Assembly: GCF_010183535.1 (NCBI RefSeq)
Contig: NC_071328.1
Coordinates: 17,050,001 to 17,114,000 of the forward strand
Direction: 5' to 3'
Source: Caenorhabditis remanei
Lineage: Eukaryota; Nematoda; Chromadorea; Rhabditida; Rhabditidae
Length of the DNA: 64,000 bases
Made by a program: the position numbers and the translations under genes
The notes under the pieces: model-generated
What the model was told of the DNA's origin: nothing
Database searches by the model: none
The model's input: the letters and a program-made list of their open reading frames with translations, nothing else
Shown here: positions 8,685 through 20,721 of the stretch, piece after piece
Numbering within the stretch: position 1 is the stretch's first letter
How the letters are laid out: each line of letters opens with the position of its first letter

Positions 8685-11678
8685 ATGGACATTCACAGAG
8701 CACTCACCGCCCTTTTCTCGAATCAGGCGGCGGTTCAACCGTTGCTCGGCTCACTTGGTTTCCCATTCAGCCACCATCATACCGATTCGACAGGATCCAA
8801 CATACTGTCGACCGCGTTGGCAGCGGCGGCCGCGGCACAATCCGTGGCCGCCGCCTCAAAAAAGTTGGATTCCCCGTTGGGAATTGTGCCGTTCGATTCG
8901 GCAGGACTGCCAACGTCCACAATGTTGACGCCGACTAAGAAGATAAAGTTGGAGGATGATATCATGTGTAGTAGCCCCGTTTCGAGCAGATCCAGCACTG
9001 TAAGTAGCTCACATGTAAGTTACAGTACCCAGTATACACCATTCACGCGTTTTCTTTTCAGTTCTCAAGCCCACAACGGTCGCCATCGCGGAAGGCTTCT
9101 TGTCCAATTCCAGAGGAAAAGAAGGTAAGATTTAAAAAATTCTATTTGATCTACCTGCCACTTTTGAATAGAATATATCCGCTGCGGTAGTCATCTCTTC
9201 CCTACCGATAAATCATCTTTTGTTTATCTTTTCTTTCTCTCCGCGTGTTCTCGAGTTCGTGTTACGTAATACGACTCCTGTTCGATTACGCAACGACTGT
9301 CTCCTCTTGTTACTAACAGATAATAGAAAAAGTTAGGGACTACCGGGTAGTCTACCAGAGGAACATTATTTTGGGACTTTTCATGGTAGTAATCATAAAA
9401 TGTTTCATGGAACTCAACTTATTCAGTTAGTACTCGGGTTACTGTAGTTTTCGTGTCAAGACCTAAATAATCAAACCCCGGCATTGTTATACTCGTTCGA
9501 TGCGTCTTGGCGAGCTGATTCTACAAATAAAATTGAAAACTATTTGGGTTGAAATGAAGCAAATTATGACGGTTTCAATAATTTACGATTTTCAAAAAGT
9601 TAAAAAAAAATTTGTAACTTTTTTATTTTCTCATATTTTCTTATGATTTCAAATAACTCCAAATATCTCAGAAGTTTACGCCAATAACCTCGGATTACTG
9701 TAGTTTTCGTGTCAAGACCCAAAAATTCTAACCTAGTCATGGTAGTATTCATATGTTGTATGAAACTCAACTTGTTCGGTTGACTTGCAAGTACTCGCCT
9801 AATTTAAAGACACTCTACCCATTCTTTATGCTAATACAGTAACCCTAATTCATTCCGCGCAAAAGTCTTTCTGAATAGCACACGGTTAGGATGAGCTGCT
9901 GGCAGCTAATAAATAATTACTGTCCACACTCTCTTTTGCTATTCAAAAAATATCTGGATGCGACGCATAATGCGGTAGAGAGACCTCCTCATGCCAATTA
10001 TGGGCTCTTCTCCCCTCTTGCATTGTTTAGCGCCACCCAACTGTTGCCATGGGAAGGTAATTATTGGTCCTCTCTACTCTATGGTACCTGTGGGGGAATT
10101 TGAATATTCGTTAGGAGGGAGGATGATGAAAGGGGGAATGACCGGGACACGACAGGTCAGACGGGGAAAAGGTGGTTGCGCAACTAGATACTCGCAAAAA
10201 AGAATGGGTTATGCAAATTAACGAGTCCAGTAGAGCGAATTTGCATAGTTGGAGTCGTTAGGTGGCAATTTGAGAAAGTTCTGGGTTTTGACTACTGTAA
10301 CTTGCGCTAAATTATATCAAATGTCAAAAAGAAACCTATCTTCAAAAACTCTGAACAGTTGTGTTTTTTGTGTAACCTATTCTCGATGAGACCACCATCC
10401 ACCAACACCACCCACCCATTATATATGTGTAAAACGCGCGACCCTCCGAGGAAAATGGATATGGCTGAAGGATGGACGAGGGATGTAAAAAAGTGTGGGT
10501 GGCTGTTGCAATATTATGCTTTTGATAGCGCACTCGCGGTGAAGAGATATGTGATTTAGGGTTACCGTATACCTGACGAAGGGGAGGGAGGTTCTTTTCC
10601 TTTGAATCAACTTTTTTTCAGTTCAAAGAAGGCAGATTAATTTCAAATAGCCATTGAAGTTGTCAACTACAAAAATAAAGGTTTTCTCTAAAAACCTAAC
10701 AGTTTCATTAATAATTCATATTCTGGGTGAATCCGTGACACCTGGTGCACTGTCAAATTCCGCCATTGTTATTTTCGAAATTAATGTCTGTATGTGTGTC
10801 TAAGGTGTCCTCAAGTCCTAAAACCGCAAAAACTGTCGAAAATCCAAATTAATTGGGCTCGGTTTTGAAATAAATGGGTTCTTCTGATTTTCTGTGAATC
10901 CTGATGTCCAAGAAACTTAAATTTCGTGGAAATGCAATCACATCAAATGAGAAACCTGTCTGTGTGTCTAGTGTGTCCGGATTTCCAAAATCTCGTTTTA
11001 GACGGAAAAATTCAGTTTTCAACAAAAATTGTGCTATCCGTGTATCTGTGACAAGGCTGTGCGAACAATTCTCTTTTTTTCGATGGTTTTCGAAAAAGTC
11101 GTTCGAAAAATTTTAGACATGAAAACTGCAATGATCGCAGCCTGGCCAGTACTGTAGATATTGTGGATCGCGGTTTACTCCAACTCTTTTTTTGAAGAAT
11201 TTTGAGAACAAGCCAAAAGTACTAGATTTATGAAGATGTAGCATTTTTCCAGAGAACAGCTCAAAACTTTAAGCTTTTGTTCTAGATCTATCCAAATCAA
11301 ACTGTTTTTCAGGACTCCGCCTACTTCGAACGTCGCCGTAAAAACAACGACGCTGCGAAACGTTCCCGTGATGCACGTCGTCAAAAAGAGGAGGCGATAG
11401 CGTCGAAAGCTCAGAGACTCGAACAAGAGAATATGGCACTCCGTGGTCAAATACAGCTACTCCAGCAAGAGTCCACCAAACTTCGATTCCTTCTCTTCTC
11501 CAAACCGTCACCAACGAATTCGGAGACATCGTGCGCTGATTCTACAGTATCTCACGATTCACACGATTCTCATGACTCCCACGATTCCCAAGATACCCAC
11601 GATTCCCATGATTCTCACGATTGTGAGAATAATCATGAAGAAAGTCCTTCAAAAAATGATACTACTATCGAAATTTAG
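8685..11678 (+). CDS. ces-2: CES-2, PAR-like bZIP transcription factor
   Basis: Exons 8685-8999 (or -9014), 9062-9124 and 11313-11678 give about 247-252 residues. Exon 3 encodes the bZIP: the basic region KNNDAAKRSRDARRQKEE with the Asn-x7-Arg signature typical of the HLF/CES-2 group, then a leucine zipper. The N-terminus has an alanine-rich stretch and Ser-rich segments; exon 2 encodes SSPQRSPSRK, a likely phosphorylated linker. C. elegans CES-2 represses ces-1 so that the NSM sister cells die, acting in the nucleus. The start was chosen as the first in-frame ATG, 27 bases after ACTTTCAG, a plausible spliced-leader acceptor. The C-terminus carries a His-Asp-Ser repeat. Two GTAAGT donors 15 nt apart end exon 1, both in frame. 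Intron 2 spans 2.2 kb and carries candidate PAR-bZIP and POU sites. Confidence 0.93.
9261..9305 (+). promoter_or_regulatory. Candidate PAR-bZIP/C/EBP sites in ces-2 intron 2
   Basis: GTTACGTAAT (9261-9270) is a full palindromic PAR-bZIP site of the type known for HLF and CES-2. ATTACGCAAC (9285-9294) is a C/EBP-like variant 14 bp on. The second site is followed by GACTGTCTCCT, the same suffix found behind TTATGCAAC at 7712-7731, 5' of the gene. This would fit autoregulation of ces-2; it is inference from motifs only. Confidence 0.45.
9418..9800. repeat. Dispersed repeat with TTACTGTAGTTTTCGTGTCA units
   Basis: Two related blocks begin with TTACTGTAGTTTTCGTGTCA near 9430 and 9696, and two related blocks carry GAACTCAACTT.TTC near 9411 and 9765. 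A partly similar stretch containing CTTGGCGAGCTGA is at 1548-1562, in intron 1 of the MESH1 gene. There is no coding frame. The order suggests a degenerate inverted or nested repeat. Confidence 0.5.
10210..10247. promoter_or_regulatory. Inverted pair of POU octamers in ces-2 intron 2
   Basis: TATGCAAATT (10210-10219) and its exact reverse complement AATTTGCATA (10238-10247) are separated by 18 bases. ATGCAAAT is the canonical POU-domain octamer. A perfect inverted pair within a developmental regulator's intron is a candidate enhancer element; a small hairpin is the alternative. Confidence 0.45.
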
Positions 11679-14173
11679 TTGCATCTTAGTTTGGCTCCGC
11701 CTCTTTGCGTGTGTGAATCCCAAAAATTGTATTTTCTCTTCAATTGTACTTATTTCGGTTTTACAGTACCCCCCTCCCCAAAAGTCTAGCTTTAAACACT
11801 ATATGATCTTTTGACCTACCTCTTCTTATTTTCTTTACCACTATCAGGTTATCCATCCTGCGGGTCTCTTGATAGTCTTTCTAAACAGTTTCCAAATTAT
11901 TTGACCAAAAATTTAATAAATTTGTATGAGTGTGACCCCGGCTGCTAATACACTCTATTAATGTGAAAATCAATAGGGTTATTGAGTGACCGAGTGTTAG
12001 AGACCATGTTATTTTCCCCTGTCCTCATTATTGTCGTCCGTAGTCTTCAAATATTTTAATTATTTTGGTTTTAACGTAAATCAAACTGTAATGTGAAAAA
12101 ATAAGTTGCGACAAGTATTTTCAAAAAAAAATTCAGGGGCTGAAAGTGCGGCAGGGGATCGAGGGCGGAGCTTAAACTGCAAAAATGAAATTCCAGCTGG
12201 TTTTTTAAAGAGTAGCATTGAATTTCAAGATAAACTCGTATTATTAATCATTGCTGCTCGTTAAAAATCAGGTGGAACTTTTTTTTGAAAATCTTTGTCG
12301 GAGCTTTTATTTTTTCACAATAAGAGCATAATTTAAATTGAAAACAACACGGTCCCCGTATTTGATCTATTGAAAGCGCGAAACCAGCTTCTAGGATTTG
12401 TTCAAGATTCCGATATGACCCGAAACCTCGATTGAAGCCTATTTTCTGTGAAACGTTCTGTACGAAAAAATAATAGAAACCCAACATTTATTTAAATAAG
12501 AATTAGTATTTCATCATCTTTGCAATTATTTTTGTTTTAGGCAAAAATTTGGTAGGTCTAGGAAAATAGATCTGAAATTTTCTAAACTGAATTACAATTC
12601 TTCATGATTCTACTTCTTTCCCAAAAATTTTTAAAACTAATGGGTTGAATCACAAAATGTTCTCTACTATTTTTTCTTCAAAGTTCTCCACGTCACCATC
12701 CATTAGTGTTCCAGCTGACTACTTGAGAAAGTGGCATTAACCATTAACAAAAAGAAAAAAGGAGAAAATCGTCCGACTGGCGATAAAACCGGGTAAAACG
12801 GGAAGAAGGTCTTCCTTTTCTTTTTCCTCTCTTTTTCTCTATGTTTTCTCAAAAAGAACCAACAAACACTTTGCGACGATAGAGAGAGAGAGTCCTCTCT
12901 TTTCTCCTAATACCCCTCTTATTTTTTTGGCCAATTGCTTCCGTGTAAAGTGGATTTGTTTTTAGAATTTTTTTCAGGAAAGAGAGGATTCCTTATTTTC
13001 ACTGAATTCAGTTTTTACTGGAATCAGTGCGATATTTGACACCTGTAACTAGAAAAAATCTTGCGTTCGCTAAGCTGTACACTCCGCAAAGTCATATTTT
13101 CTTTAGGTCAAAGATGACGTTTTTTGTTGGTATTGTATTTAGATCTTTTTTTTGAAAACTTTCTATTAATTGGGGTCAGATATTAATGATTTAGTGACTG
13201 GCGTGCCTTTGGAGCGTTTTTGGGGTTTCATAATTAAATGTTTTGGTGTTATTTTAAATTACTTATCTGCGGATTCAAAAACGGGTGTTAATTTTTTAAT
13301 AAACTGTTTCGAATTTTTTTTGAAAATTCAGAATAAAAGTGCTGAAATTATCATACACACTCACCTTTTGATTGGATTTTTAATTTTTAATCGAAAACTA
13401 GACTTTTTTTAAAAAGTTTCAACATTTCAAAATTTGTTCGAAAGATGTTTCAAAACAGCCCGAGCGGGCCGAACCGGGCCAGGCCAAAAATATTAATGAT
13501 CTTATTTGAAAAAATCTGTCTCAACCCGTCCTGTGATTTTTTTTTCTATTTCATAACACTTGAGTCATTATTTTTAGCAGTCTAGACCTCTTGTGACGTG
13601 GTTAACTGCGCGTAATTGGATCATGTCTTAGACGCTACGAATATTAGAAATACCGCTCATTTTGCTCATTGACTGGCGTTCCAGCATCGCGTTTTTGATT
13701 AAAAATCCTGGTACCTTGTCGTGTTAATTCAACTTTCCTCACCGAAAACCTCATGGATATCTTATCAAAAAGGACAAAAACATCTAGGTCACATCCATCT
13801 CTCTCATCTGATCCTGCTTATCTCACTCAGTTTCTTCAATAATTTTCGATTCCCTTCTCCATTTAATTGTGTTTTTACTTTACTCTATTTTTTCTCTCTC
13901 ATTCATTCCTTTTTTTCTCCTCATTTCAATTTTCTGAATCATCCCAATTTTCAATTTTCTTCTCTCGCTTTGTCACAAATTCTTTTCCAATTAAATTCCG
14001 CAAAAAAAGAAAATAGAAAAATAGAAGGCGTTGTGAAAAAAAGGAAAACATCATCCACCCTCTTTTTCTGGAATTTTTTATGACTGGACGCGCGCCAAAG
14101 GTGCACCAGACCTTCTTTCACTCAAATAGTGGCAAAAAGTTAAGATATTTTCAGAATTCCTCCCCGCATTAAA
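11679..14173. other. Intergenic region after ces-2
   Basis: AT-rich sequence with a GC-rich GGCCGAACCGGGCCAGGCC patch near 13465 and long T/C-rich stretches (12800-12920, 13840-13990). The reading frames in it look compositional. I see no convincing coding exon or RNA gene. Confidence 0.45.
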
Positions 14174-15029
14174 ATGTTCTATCAATCAGTACTTGTGTTG
14201 GTCTCATGTCTTCTGGGTATAGTTCTCGTAGCTGCATTTCCGATAGAAATTAAAAGTGAGTTCTGAATCTCTTTTAGTATAAATATTTTAATTTTATTAA
14301 TTAATTCAGATATTGAATACCTATTCCCTCCGCAAAATACAATACTCTCCGGCGATCAGCCAAATCGCTATGAGACGAAAATTGATCGGCAAGTGGGCGA
14401 TTCAGAGGAGGAGGAGAAAATCCGAAAGGATTGCATTCGAAGTGAGTGTGGAGGGTGGATTACGAATTGTTTTAATTTTCCAAAAAATGTCGGCTCATCG
14501 TTTAATTAATTTTAATTATTATGAATCAAAGTACCGTAAAACCTGCAATGGAGGAGCACCCGTTAACAAGAGGAGCATCCTATCGGTTGTCTTCAAAGAT
14601 ATGAAAATTGTTTCAACTGAGAAAATATTCAATGATTATTAAGCTATATTTTGTCAGTTAGCAGCTTTTTGATATTTGCTCTGTGAACCGAAATATACCG
14701 CTGCGAACACATGGGGTTTACGGTAGTTTTGATGTTCAGTAATTTGACGAATTTAGAAAATTCAATCGGAAGCTGACCGAATATTTTGTGAACTCTTTTC
14801 TAAATTTCAGAACAAAACGCTGATGCACCAGAATCGACGTCCTCGGAAGACACGACATCACCCCCATTCGTGACTTCAGATGACAACGGTGGATCATCGT
14901 TTAACGACACAACTCCCCTAAACGGGACGATTGTAGACGATGTGAGTATACAGGAGTGATGAGGCTAATGAAAAAACAAAATTTCAGCCAATGGAAGTGA
15001 AAATCTACCGGCCCGAGTGTGATGATTGA
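14174..15029 (+). CDS. Small secreted acidic protein, unrecognised
   Basis: Four exons (14174-14255, 14310-14441, 14811-14941, 14988-15029) join in phase to give 128 residues. Residues 1-21 are a clear signal peptide (SVLVLVSCLLGIVLVAA). The mature part has a short EEEE stretch, one Cys, then a Ser/Thr/Asp-rich region (ESTSSEDTTSPP), N-glycosylation sequons (NDT, NGT) and a short C-terminus ending ECDD. All splice sites are canonical and AATAAA lies at 15081-15086, 52 bases after the stop, which argues for a real gene. No single open frame covers it. It is secreted and probably disordered and glycosylated; I do not recognise the family. Intron 3 contains a family 3 repeat. Confidence 0.65.
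14535..14740. repeat. Family 3 repeat, copy 1 (intronic)
   Basis: It begins TACCGTAAAACCTGCAATGG and ends ATGGGGTTTACGGTA, which are inverted relative to each other. The interior matches the 21805-22030 copy (AGCTATATTTTGTCAGTT, GCAGCTTTTTGATATTT, CGAAATATACCGCTGCGAAC). It lies in intron 3 of the small secreted-protein gene. Confidence 0.8.
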
Positions 15030-15080
15030 GAACGGAGCAGTTGGTCCTTCGACTGTTGTAGAAACTTTTTTCTGAACCTT

Positions 15081-15086
15081 AATAAA
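15081..15086 (+). terminator. Polyadenylation signal of the small secreted-protein gene
   Basis: AATAAA 52 bases after the TGA. Confidence 0.7.
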
Positions 15087-18000
15087 ATGATATTGAAAGT
15101 CAGGGAGAACATAAGGACACAGACAAAGTAACACACAGAGATCTGTATCCAGGTATCAGATATGAAAACAGAATTTCAAGGGCCAAAAAAAATCGAAAAT
15201 TTTCAGATTTTTTTTGAAAAACCTGATTTTTTAGAGGTTTCAAAGGTTTTTGAGGAATATATACTTGAGAAAACAATATGGAACATTTTCAGAAAAAAAT
15301 GTAGTGATAAAGTTCCAAAATTCTTTTTTTCTTCGAATTTTGCAAATCTGTACAAAAACACAGAAAAACTTTTGAAAATGTTATAACACCATCTAATACA
15401 CAATACAAGAAGCTTGAATGTTTGAACTCCATACATCTGAACTTTGATTCCAATTATTATGAAATTTCTTCTTGGAGGATTATGATTCTTCACTACCAAA
15501 TGTCAGAACAAATCGCTGTGATCTCAGAGTCCAGAATAAAAAAACAAACTTGCCCATTTTTTTATCAAATAACATTTTTTTTTGATATTTTATATCAAAA
15601 AATTTAATTTCTTGATGCATAACTAGAAGTTGATTAAATTCTGAAGTATTGTCAAAAATGAGACATTTTGGGAAAAAAATTCAAAACATTTCAAAATTTC
15701 GTTAAAAAACCTATTTTGAATTTGGAACCCGAGCCGTCGGGCCGGGCTCCAGGTCGTCGGACCGGTCTCCGGGCGGGTTTTCATGCAGAATGCCAAATTT
15801 AATTTCATGCAAAATGCCCAATTTTGAGTGTACCTGTTTAAAAAAATTTCAAAAACTGCAAACTATTAAAAAAAATTGTTATTAAATAAAATTTGGACTC
15901 TCTGAAAGCACTACTTGACTCATTCTAGAAGAAACCTAACTTTTTGAGTCAACACCTGCTCGAGACGTCATCTAACTTGAACCTGATTGCTTGATTCAAT
16001 CAGTTCCGAAACATTCAGAAGGCGTATGTCACATTTATAACATACCTTCAATCCATGCTTTCATTATAAAAACTCGAAATTCCATATGTTTTCAATATGT
16101 TTCTTCTGCCACGTGACTACTGTACCCCCCACTAAGACTCTTAATAAGCCATCAAAAGCATGCCATATAATAATTTTTGATCATCTCTTATAAAGGAGAG
16201 CACGTTTATTTTATCTCCCGCCATCATCATCATTTTTTCTTATTCATTCACTTTTCCTTCTTCTTCCTGCCTTTTTCAATAAAAACGATGACTGGATTAT
16301 CCTCTCGTCAATGTGCGTCAATCGAGTCTCGAACAAAAAAAAAGCAAGAAGAATAAAGATGAGGGATTTGATGAGACTGGGGCGGAGTTTAGATCAGAGG
16401 GGCCTTTCTGTGCGTCGAAATGTCCGAATGTCCTATATTTTTGTGAATCTGACTTGGCTATAACCCCCTATATTCTCAGGAATTTCCCTTGCCTCCATCT
16501 ACTTGAAAAAAAGGTTCTGTAAATATTTGAGTAAACCTCACAAGTTTTGTGAAATTTTTATTCATTTCGGGAATTTCTCATAAGAAAAAAGTCCAAACAG
16601 CCCAAGGCTATATTTCTATTTGAGCACCCACACATGGTAAACTTTTGAGAATTTAATCTGAAAATTTGGAGTTTCGGCAAATAAAATTCATTCTGAATGA
16701 TTTTTTGCCAAACTGGATAGGTAATTTCGTTTCGTAATATTTGTAGACCTGCATCTTTCTCGAGAATTTATTGTTTGTGAGGGTAGGTCTACATTTTCCT
16801 TGCAGTCTTTTTCGGGTATGCCCGCTACTTTGTACCGCCTGTGAATGACAAGCGGGTGTGTCGGAGATCATAATAACGTTTTGATTCTAATAATAATCAA
16901 ACTTACTTTTTCTGGTTTTTTTGTTTGATGTACCTATGTGGTCAACGTTTTAAAGCGTTTCTCGTGTAGAGCTTAAAGAACCATAATAATGGAATTTCCT
17001 ACACTTTCAAGCATAGAACGCATGATTTCATAAGAGAAAAACCTAGCCCTCATTTCTTAGACACTTTTCCCTTTCCACCAGATGAGACCGTACAAATCAG
17101 GAAGAATGCTCTCAGTTTAGCATAGCTATTTATCTTATTAATGGAGTGTTTAAAGATGACAATAAATACACAATACACTTTCAAATGACAGTTTTTATTC
17201 CATATCCGACACTGATATTTAAGAAAAAGATTTCCCCGATTCGTTTCTTCCCGATTTGTACGTTTCTCCACCAGATATCTGTTTGTATCGATCGAGTCTC
17301 AGAAGATTCCCTAATTAGCAACCATGTATAATCTTCCCCCAGACCCCTAAATGTAAGTCTAGTCTTCTACCCAGTCCACGCTATTCGACTCGCATCTGAC
17401 CTACCGTACCCAACACTTTAAGTCCTCTCCCTTTCAGTTTCTCATCAAAAATTCACATCAAGAATCACCTAACATCATCCGAATTCCTTTCCCCCCATCA
17501 CTATTCCACCAACACCATCCCGAGTCAAGTCAAACCACACACATCATATCAAATTCATGAGCTCTCTCTCTTTTTTCTTCGTTTTTCGTCTTCCACCACC
17601 ACTTCTCAACCCAATTATTCATTCAAAATGTGCGTGTCCCCCCTCTCTTCCAGGAGTCCCCCTCTGCGTCTCCTGTCTTCCAGGAGCCCTCCTAGACTTT
17701 CGAAGCTCTCAAGTGTCTCGGGGTCCCGTTTTTTTGCGCCAGGAGAGAAAGAAGAGGGGGGACCCTCCCTCCCCTCCCCCTCCCGGAGTCTCCCCGCTTC
17801 AATTTCCATCCCCCCAACCACCCCCACCTCTTCTATCCCTTCTCGTCCTCACCGTTTTCAATTCCATCGAGGCGCCGAGTGGTGTGTAGTGGAGGAGAGA
17901 AGGAGAACTGACGGGTGTGGGGGGAAAGGACTGACACAAAAAACCATGAGAGAAGCAGGCGGCAAGGAGCAGTTGTAGTAGTCACTCCTTTTTTCTTTTT

Positions 18001-18589
18001 TCTTTTTTTTCTTCTCTTTTTTTTCGTTTTCCGATCGATGTGCTCTTCTTCTTTTAAGAATCTTCCGTTTTCATCTTTCTCTTCATCCCTATACTACACT
18101 TTTAGTACTACTTGACAATTTGATGAGATGAGAGAGATATTTCCTGATTTGAGCACATCAGATAGACAACTTACATGGATTACTATACTTTCCCCTTCCT
18201 CTTCATAGCAGGATGGATCTTCATGGTCAGAAGATGTGTGAAGGAATGTCTAGGCCTCTTGAAATATCTGAGCTTTTGGCAAACTAGACTAGGTTAGCTT
18301 GATTAAATTATCCACCTTTATATGAAATTTTTTGTTGTGATTCATGACTGAAATTTCAAAGCTTGGCATAACTTTACATAATAAGAATCTAGAAATCAGG
18401 ATCACTGAGTTACAGTAACCAAATCTTATGTTCCTCATTTGCAATGCTCCTAGTTGAATTTATTTATATCAGACTTATCAAAAATCGGACCGATAAGCAT
18501 TTTCTGGGCTTTAAATACTAAAATATGATCATAAACTGTATATTTCCGGAAGAACCGGCCCGTGACAAGTCTAATTGAATTATTTCTTG

Positions 18590-19010
18590 CTACTAGACTA
18601 AAAGAAACATTCATGCTCTGTAATAGACGCTTTTATTGTATAAACTCTTTCTAAAAAGTAGTGGTTCATTAAATCAGTTTTAATCTGATTTGACATCCAA
18701 AAACCAAATTTTGAAATTTCATGACGGCTATCAGTTTTCACACGTTTTCTCTATCTACTGTACACTGATTCTAACGGACGGATATACCGTAAACCTTATA
18801 ATAAAGGTACGTCAGCGGTGTTCTTTGAAAGCGGTATATCTTGGTTCCCAAAAGGGATATCAAAAGTTGTCAACTGGCAAAATATAGTTCGATATTTATA
18901 AAATATAATTTCAATTTGAAAATATGTTGTATCTTTACAGCGAATCGAGATATAAAGCTTCAAACTTTTAATAGTGAATGCACCTCTATTAAAGGTTTCA
19001 CGTCACATCA
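18590..19010. repeat. Family 3 repeat, copy 2 (extended or nested)
   Basis: It contains ACCGTAAACCTTATAATAAAGG near 18786, a GGTATATCTTGGTTCCC block, CAACTGGCAAAATATAGTTC and an end GCACCTCTATTAAAGGTTTC, all related to the other family 3 copies. A TAATAGACGC motif near 18620 suggests a second, partly overlapping copy. Confidence 0.6.
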
Positions 19011-20170
19011 TTTAATCTATTTCAAGCCCATCTCATCATTTCATCTTGACCACTATCCTCTTCTCAAAACTTTTTCTACCACTCGGTGTTCCTTGCGTAC
19101 CTCTCGTGCCTGGCGCCTGTTGTCTAGTGGGGTAGGTCCTCGGGCCCCCCTCTCGTATCCCTTTCTACCTCTCCTTTATTTTTTTCTTGTTGGCTAGGCT
19201 AAAAATTTCAATTGGGAACGTTGACCGTTTTTGTCGTTGACTCACCACCTGTTTTTCCTCCAGAAATTAAATTCTGTTATTACAACGTCGTGTTTTTCTG
19301 TGAATTTCAATTTTTGTGTGAACTACATTTGTAGGCCCCCCGTCGTGTCCGAAAGCCCAGTAGATCATAAAACAGCTACAGAAGAGAGAGATAGAAATGA
19401 CTCCCATGGGATCAGCGAGTTGTCAGAATTCAAAACTCGCAAGAACTTTGAAAATTTTCTAATCCCACATACTTATAAGGAAGTCATTTTTCTAGTCCTG
19501 TATTCTTTAGTATCAAAGATAGTAACCTATTTAAAAAAAAACTATGCACGCGACAAAGGTACGCCAGCTATCGAATGTTTGATTCTTAATTCCTTGGCAA
19601 ACACTCTTTGATACAGGTGATGTTGATATTTATATTGTTTTTGTCCCTCCTAATCCGTCACATGAACTTGATATGCTGAGAAGTCATCTACAATTGCATA
19701 TCTAAACATTTTGCCAATATGTCCGGAATCCCTAATCCGTCCGGATGTCCGGATGTCCTAATCGTCAATTTCCGGTTATGCACTGATAATAAGGAAGCTG
19801 TTTTTCTGATCTACCCACTATGTCTCTATTGGATATTTGACTCGTATCTGAAACAGCATTCTGGCTTGTTCCTTGTACACAGTCCATACATTTCGATACA
19901 CCGCTCAGTTTGCCCGTTTTCTAGTAGATGTTCAAAATTGAAATCTTGAGAATCCGAATCAACCACATAACGTCCTTCGTGCCTTTTCTAAGAAATTCAA
20001 ATATTCCAGAGCCACACCAACACCACCCACGTGGTCCTCCTCTTCATCTCTAATTTCTTCCTTCCGGTTTTTTCTCTTTTCAGATTTCTTTTCTGCTTCG
20101 TCTTCTTCTTTTTATTTTTCCTCACCATCTCCTCTTAGATTCTGTTAAAACTGATCCGATCATCCGCTGG

Positions 20171-20365
20171 TTACGTAAAATAAAATATAACTAAGCGTAT
20201 TCAACTAGAAGTTACGTAGTGAACGGATGACTTTCCCACCATATAATAATATGAGATCGGATTTTTGGGCCGGCGGGACCTAATAACCTAACGAGACGGC
20301 CCTGAAATGCGGATAATCCACTGTTACGTAGCCCAAGCTCCACCCCCAGGAGTCGTGGATTATCC
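20171..20365. promoter_or_regulatory. Cluster of TTACGTA sites and a TAATCC/GGATTA hairpin
   Basis: TTACGTAA (20171-20178) and two GTTACGTAG sites (about 20211 and 20323) are PAR-bZIP-like. GGATAATCCAC (20311-20321) and its reverse complement GTGGATTATCC (20355-20365) flank a 33-nt loop and contain TAATCC, the Bicoid/OTX-class homeodomain core. They lie about 0.9-1.1 kb upstream of the first C2H2-gene exon. A regulatory role is inferred only from motif density. Confidence 0.35.
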
Positions 20366-20721
20366 AGATGATGTTTCCTAGACTGACTATAAACATGAGG
20401 GAGTTTCTTGCACATCCAGTAGCTCATATTTGTTTCAAATTGAAATATTTTGGATTTTCCTTCATTATCCCAGGTTATTTCTGTCCTTGTAAAGTTTCAC
20501 CTGTCCGGGGGTTGGTGGTCATCAGTTATGAGGAAAGCAATTCTTGTTGACTCTGATAATTTCATTTCTAATGTCTCAATTTTCAAAATTTCAGATTTTT
20601 TTCAAGATTTTTCCATTTTTTGTATTAACCTAGCACAATTCTTACAACGGCGCATTACCGAAATCCCCTCAAACCTCTCTGCGTCTCTCAATGATTTACG
20701 CTATTTTTCTCAATTTCAATA

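Noticed and set aside
12248..12487. 79-codon minus-strand open frame
   Set aside because: No start context, splice partners or recognisable domain; possible decayed repeat, too weak to annotate.
16288..16355. Short ATG-initiated peptide after TTTTTCAATAAAAACG
   Set aside because: Only 22 codons, Lys-rich end, no donor in phase and no neighbours.
17628..17978. 116-codon open frame rich in Ser/Pro/Arg
   Set aside because: It lies in a pyrimidine-rich tract with several overlapping frames on both strands and contains repeated CTTCCAGGAG units; codon use does not look coding and no splice partners fit.
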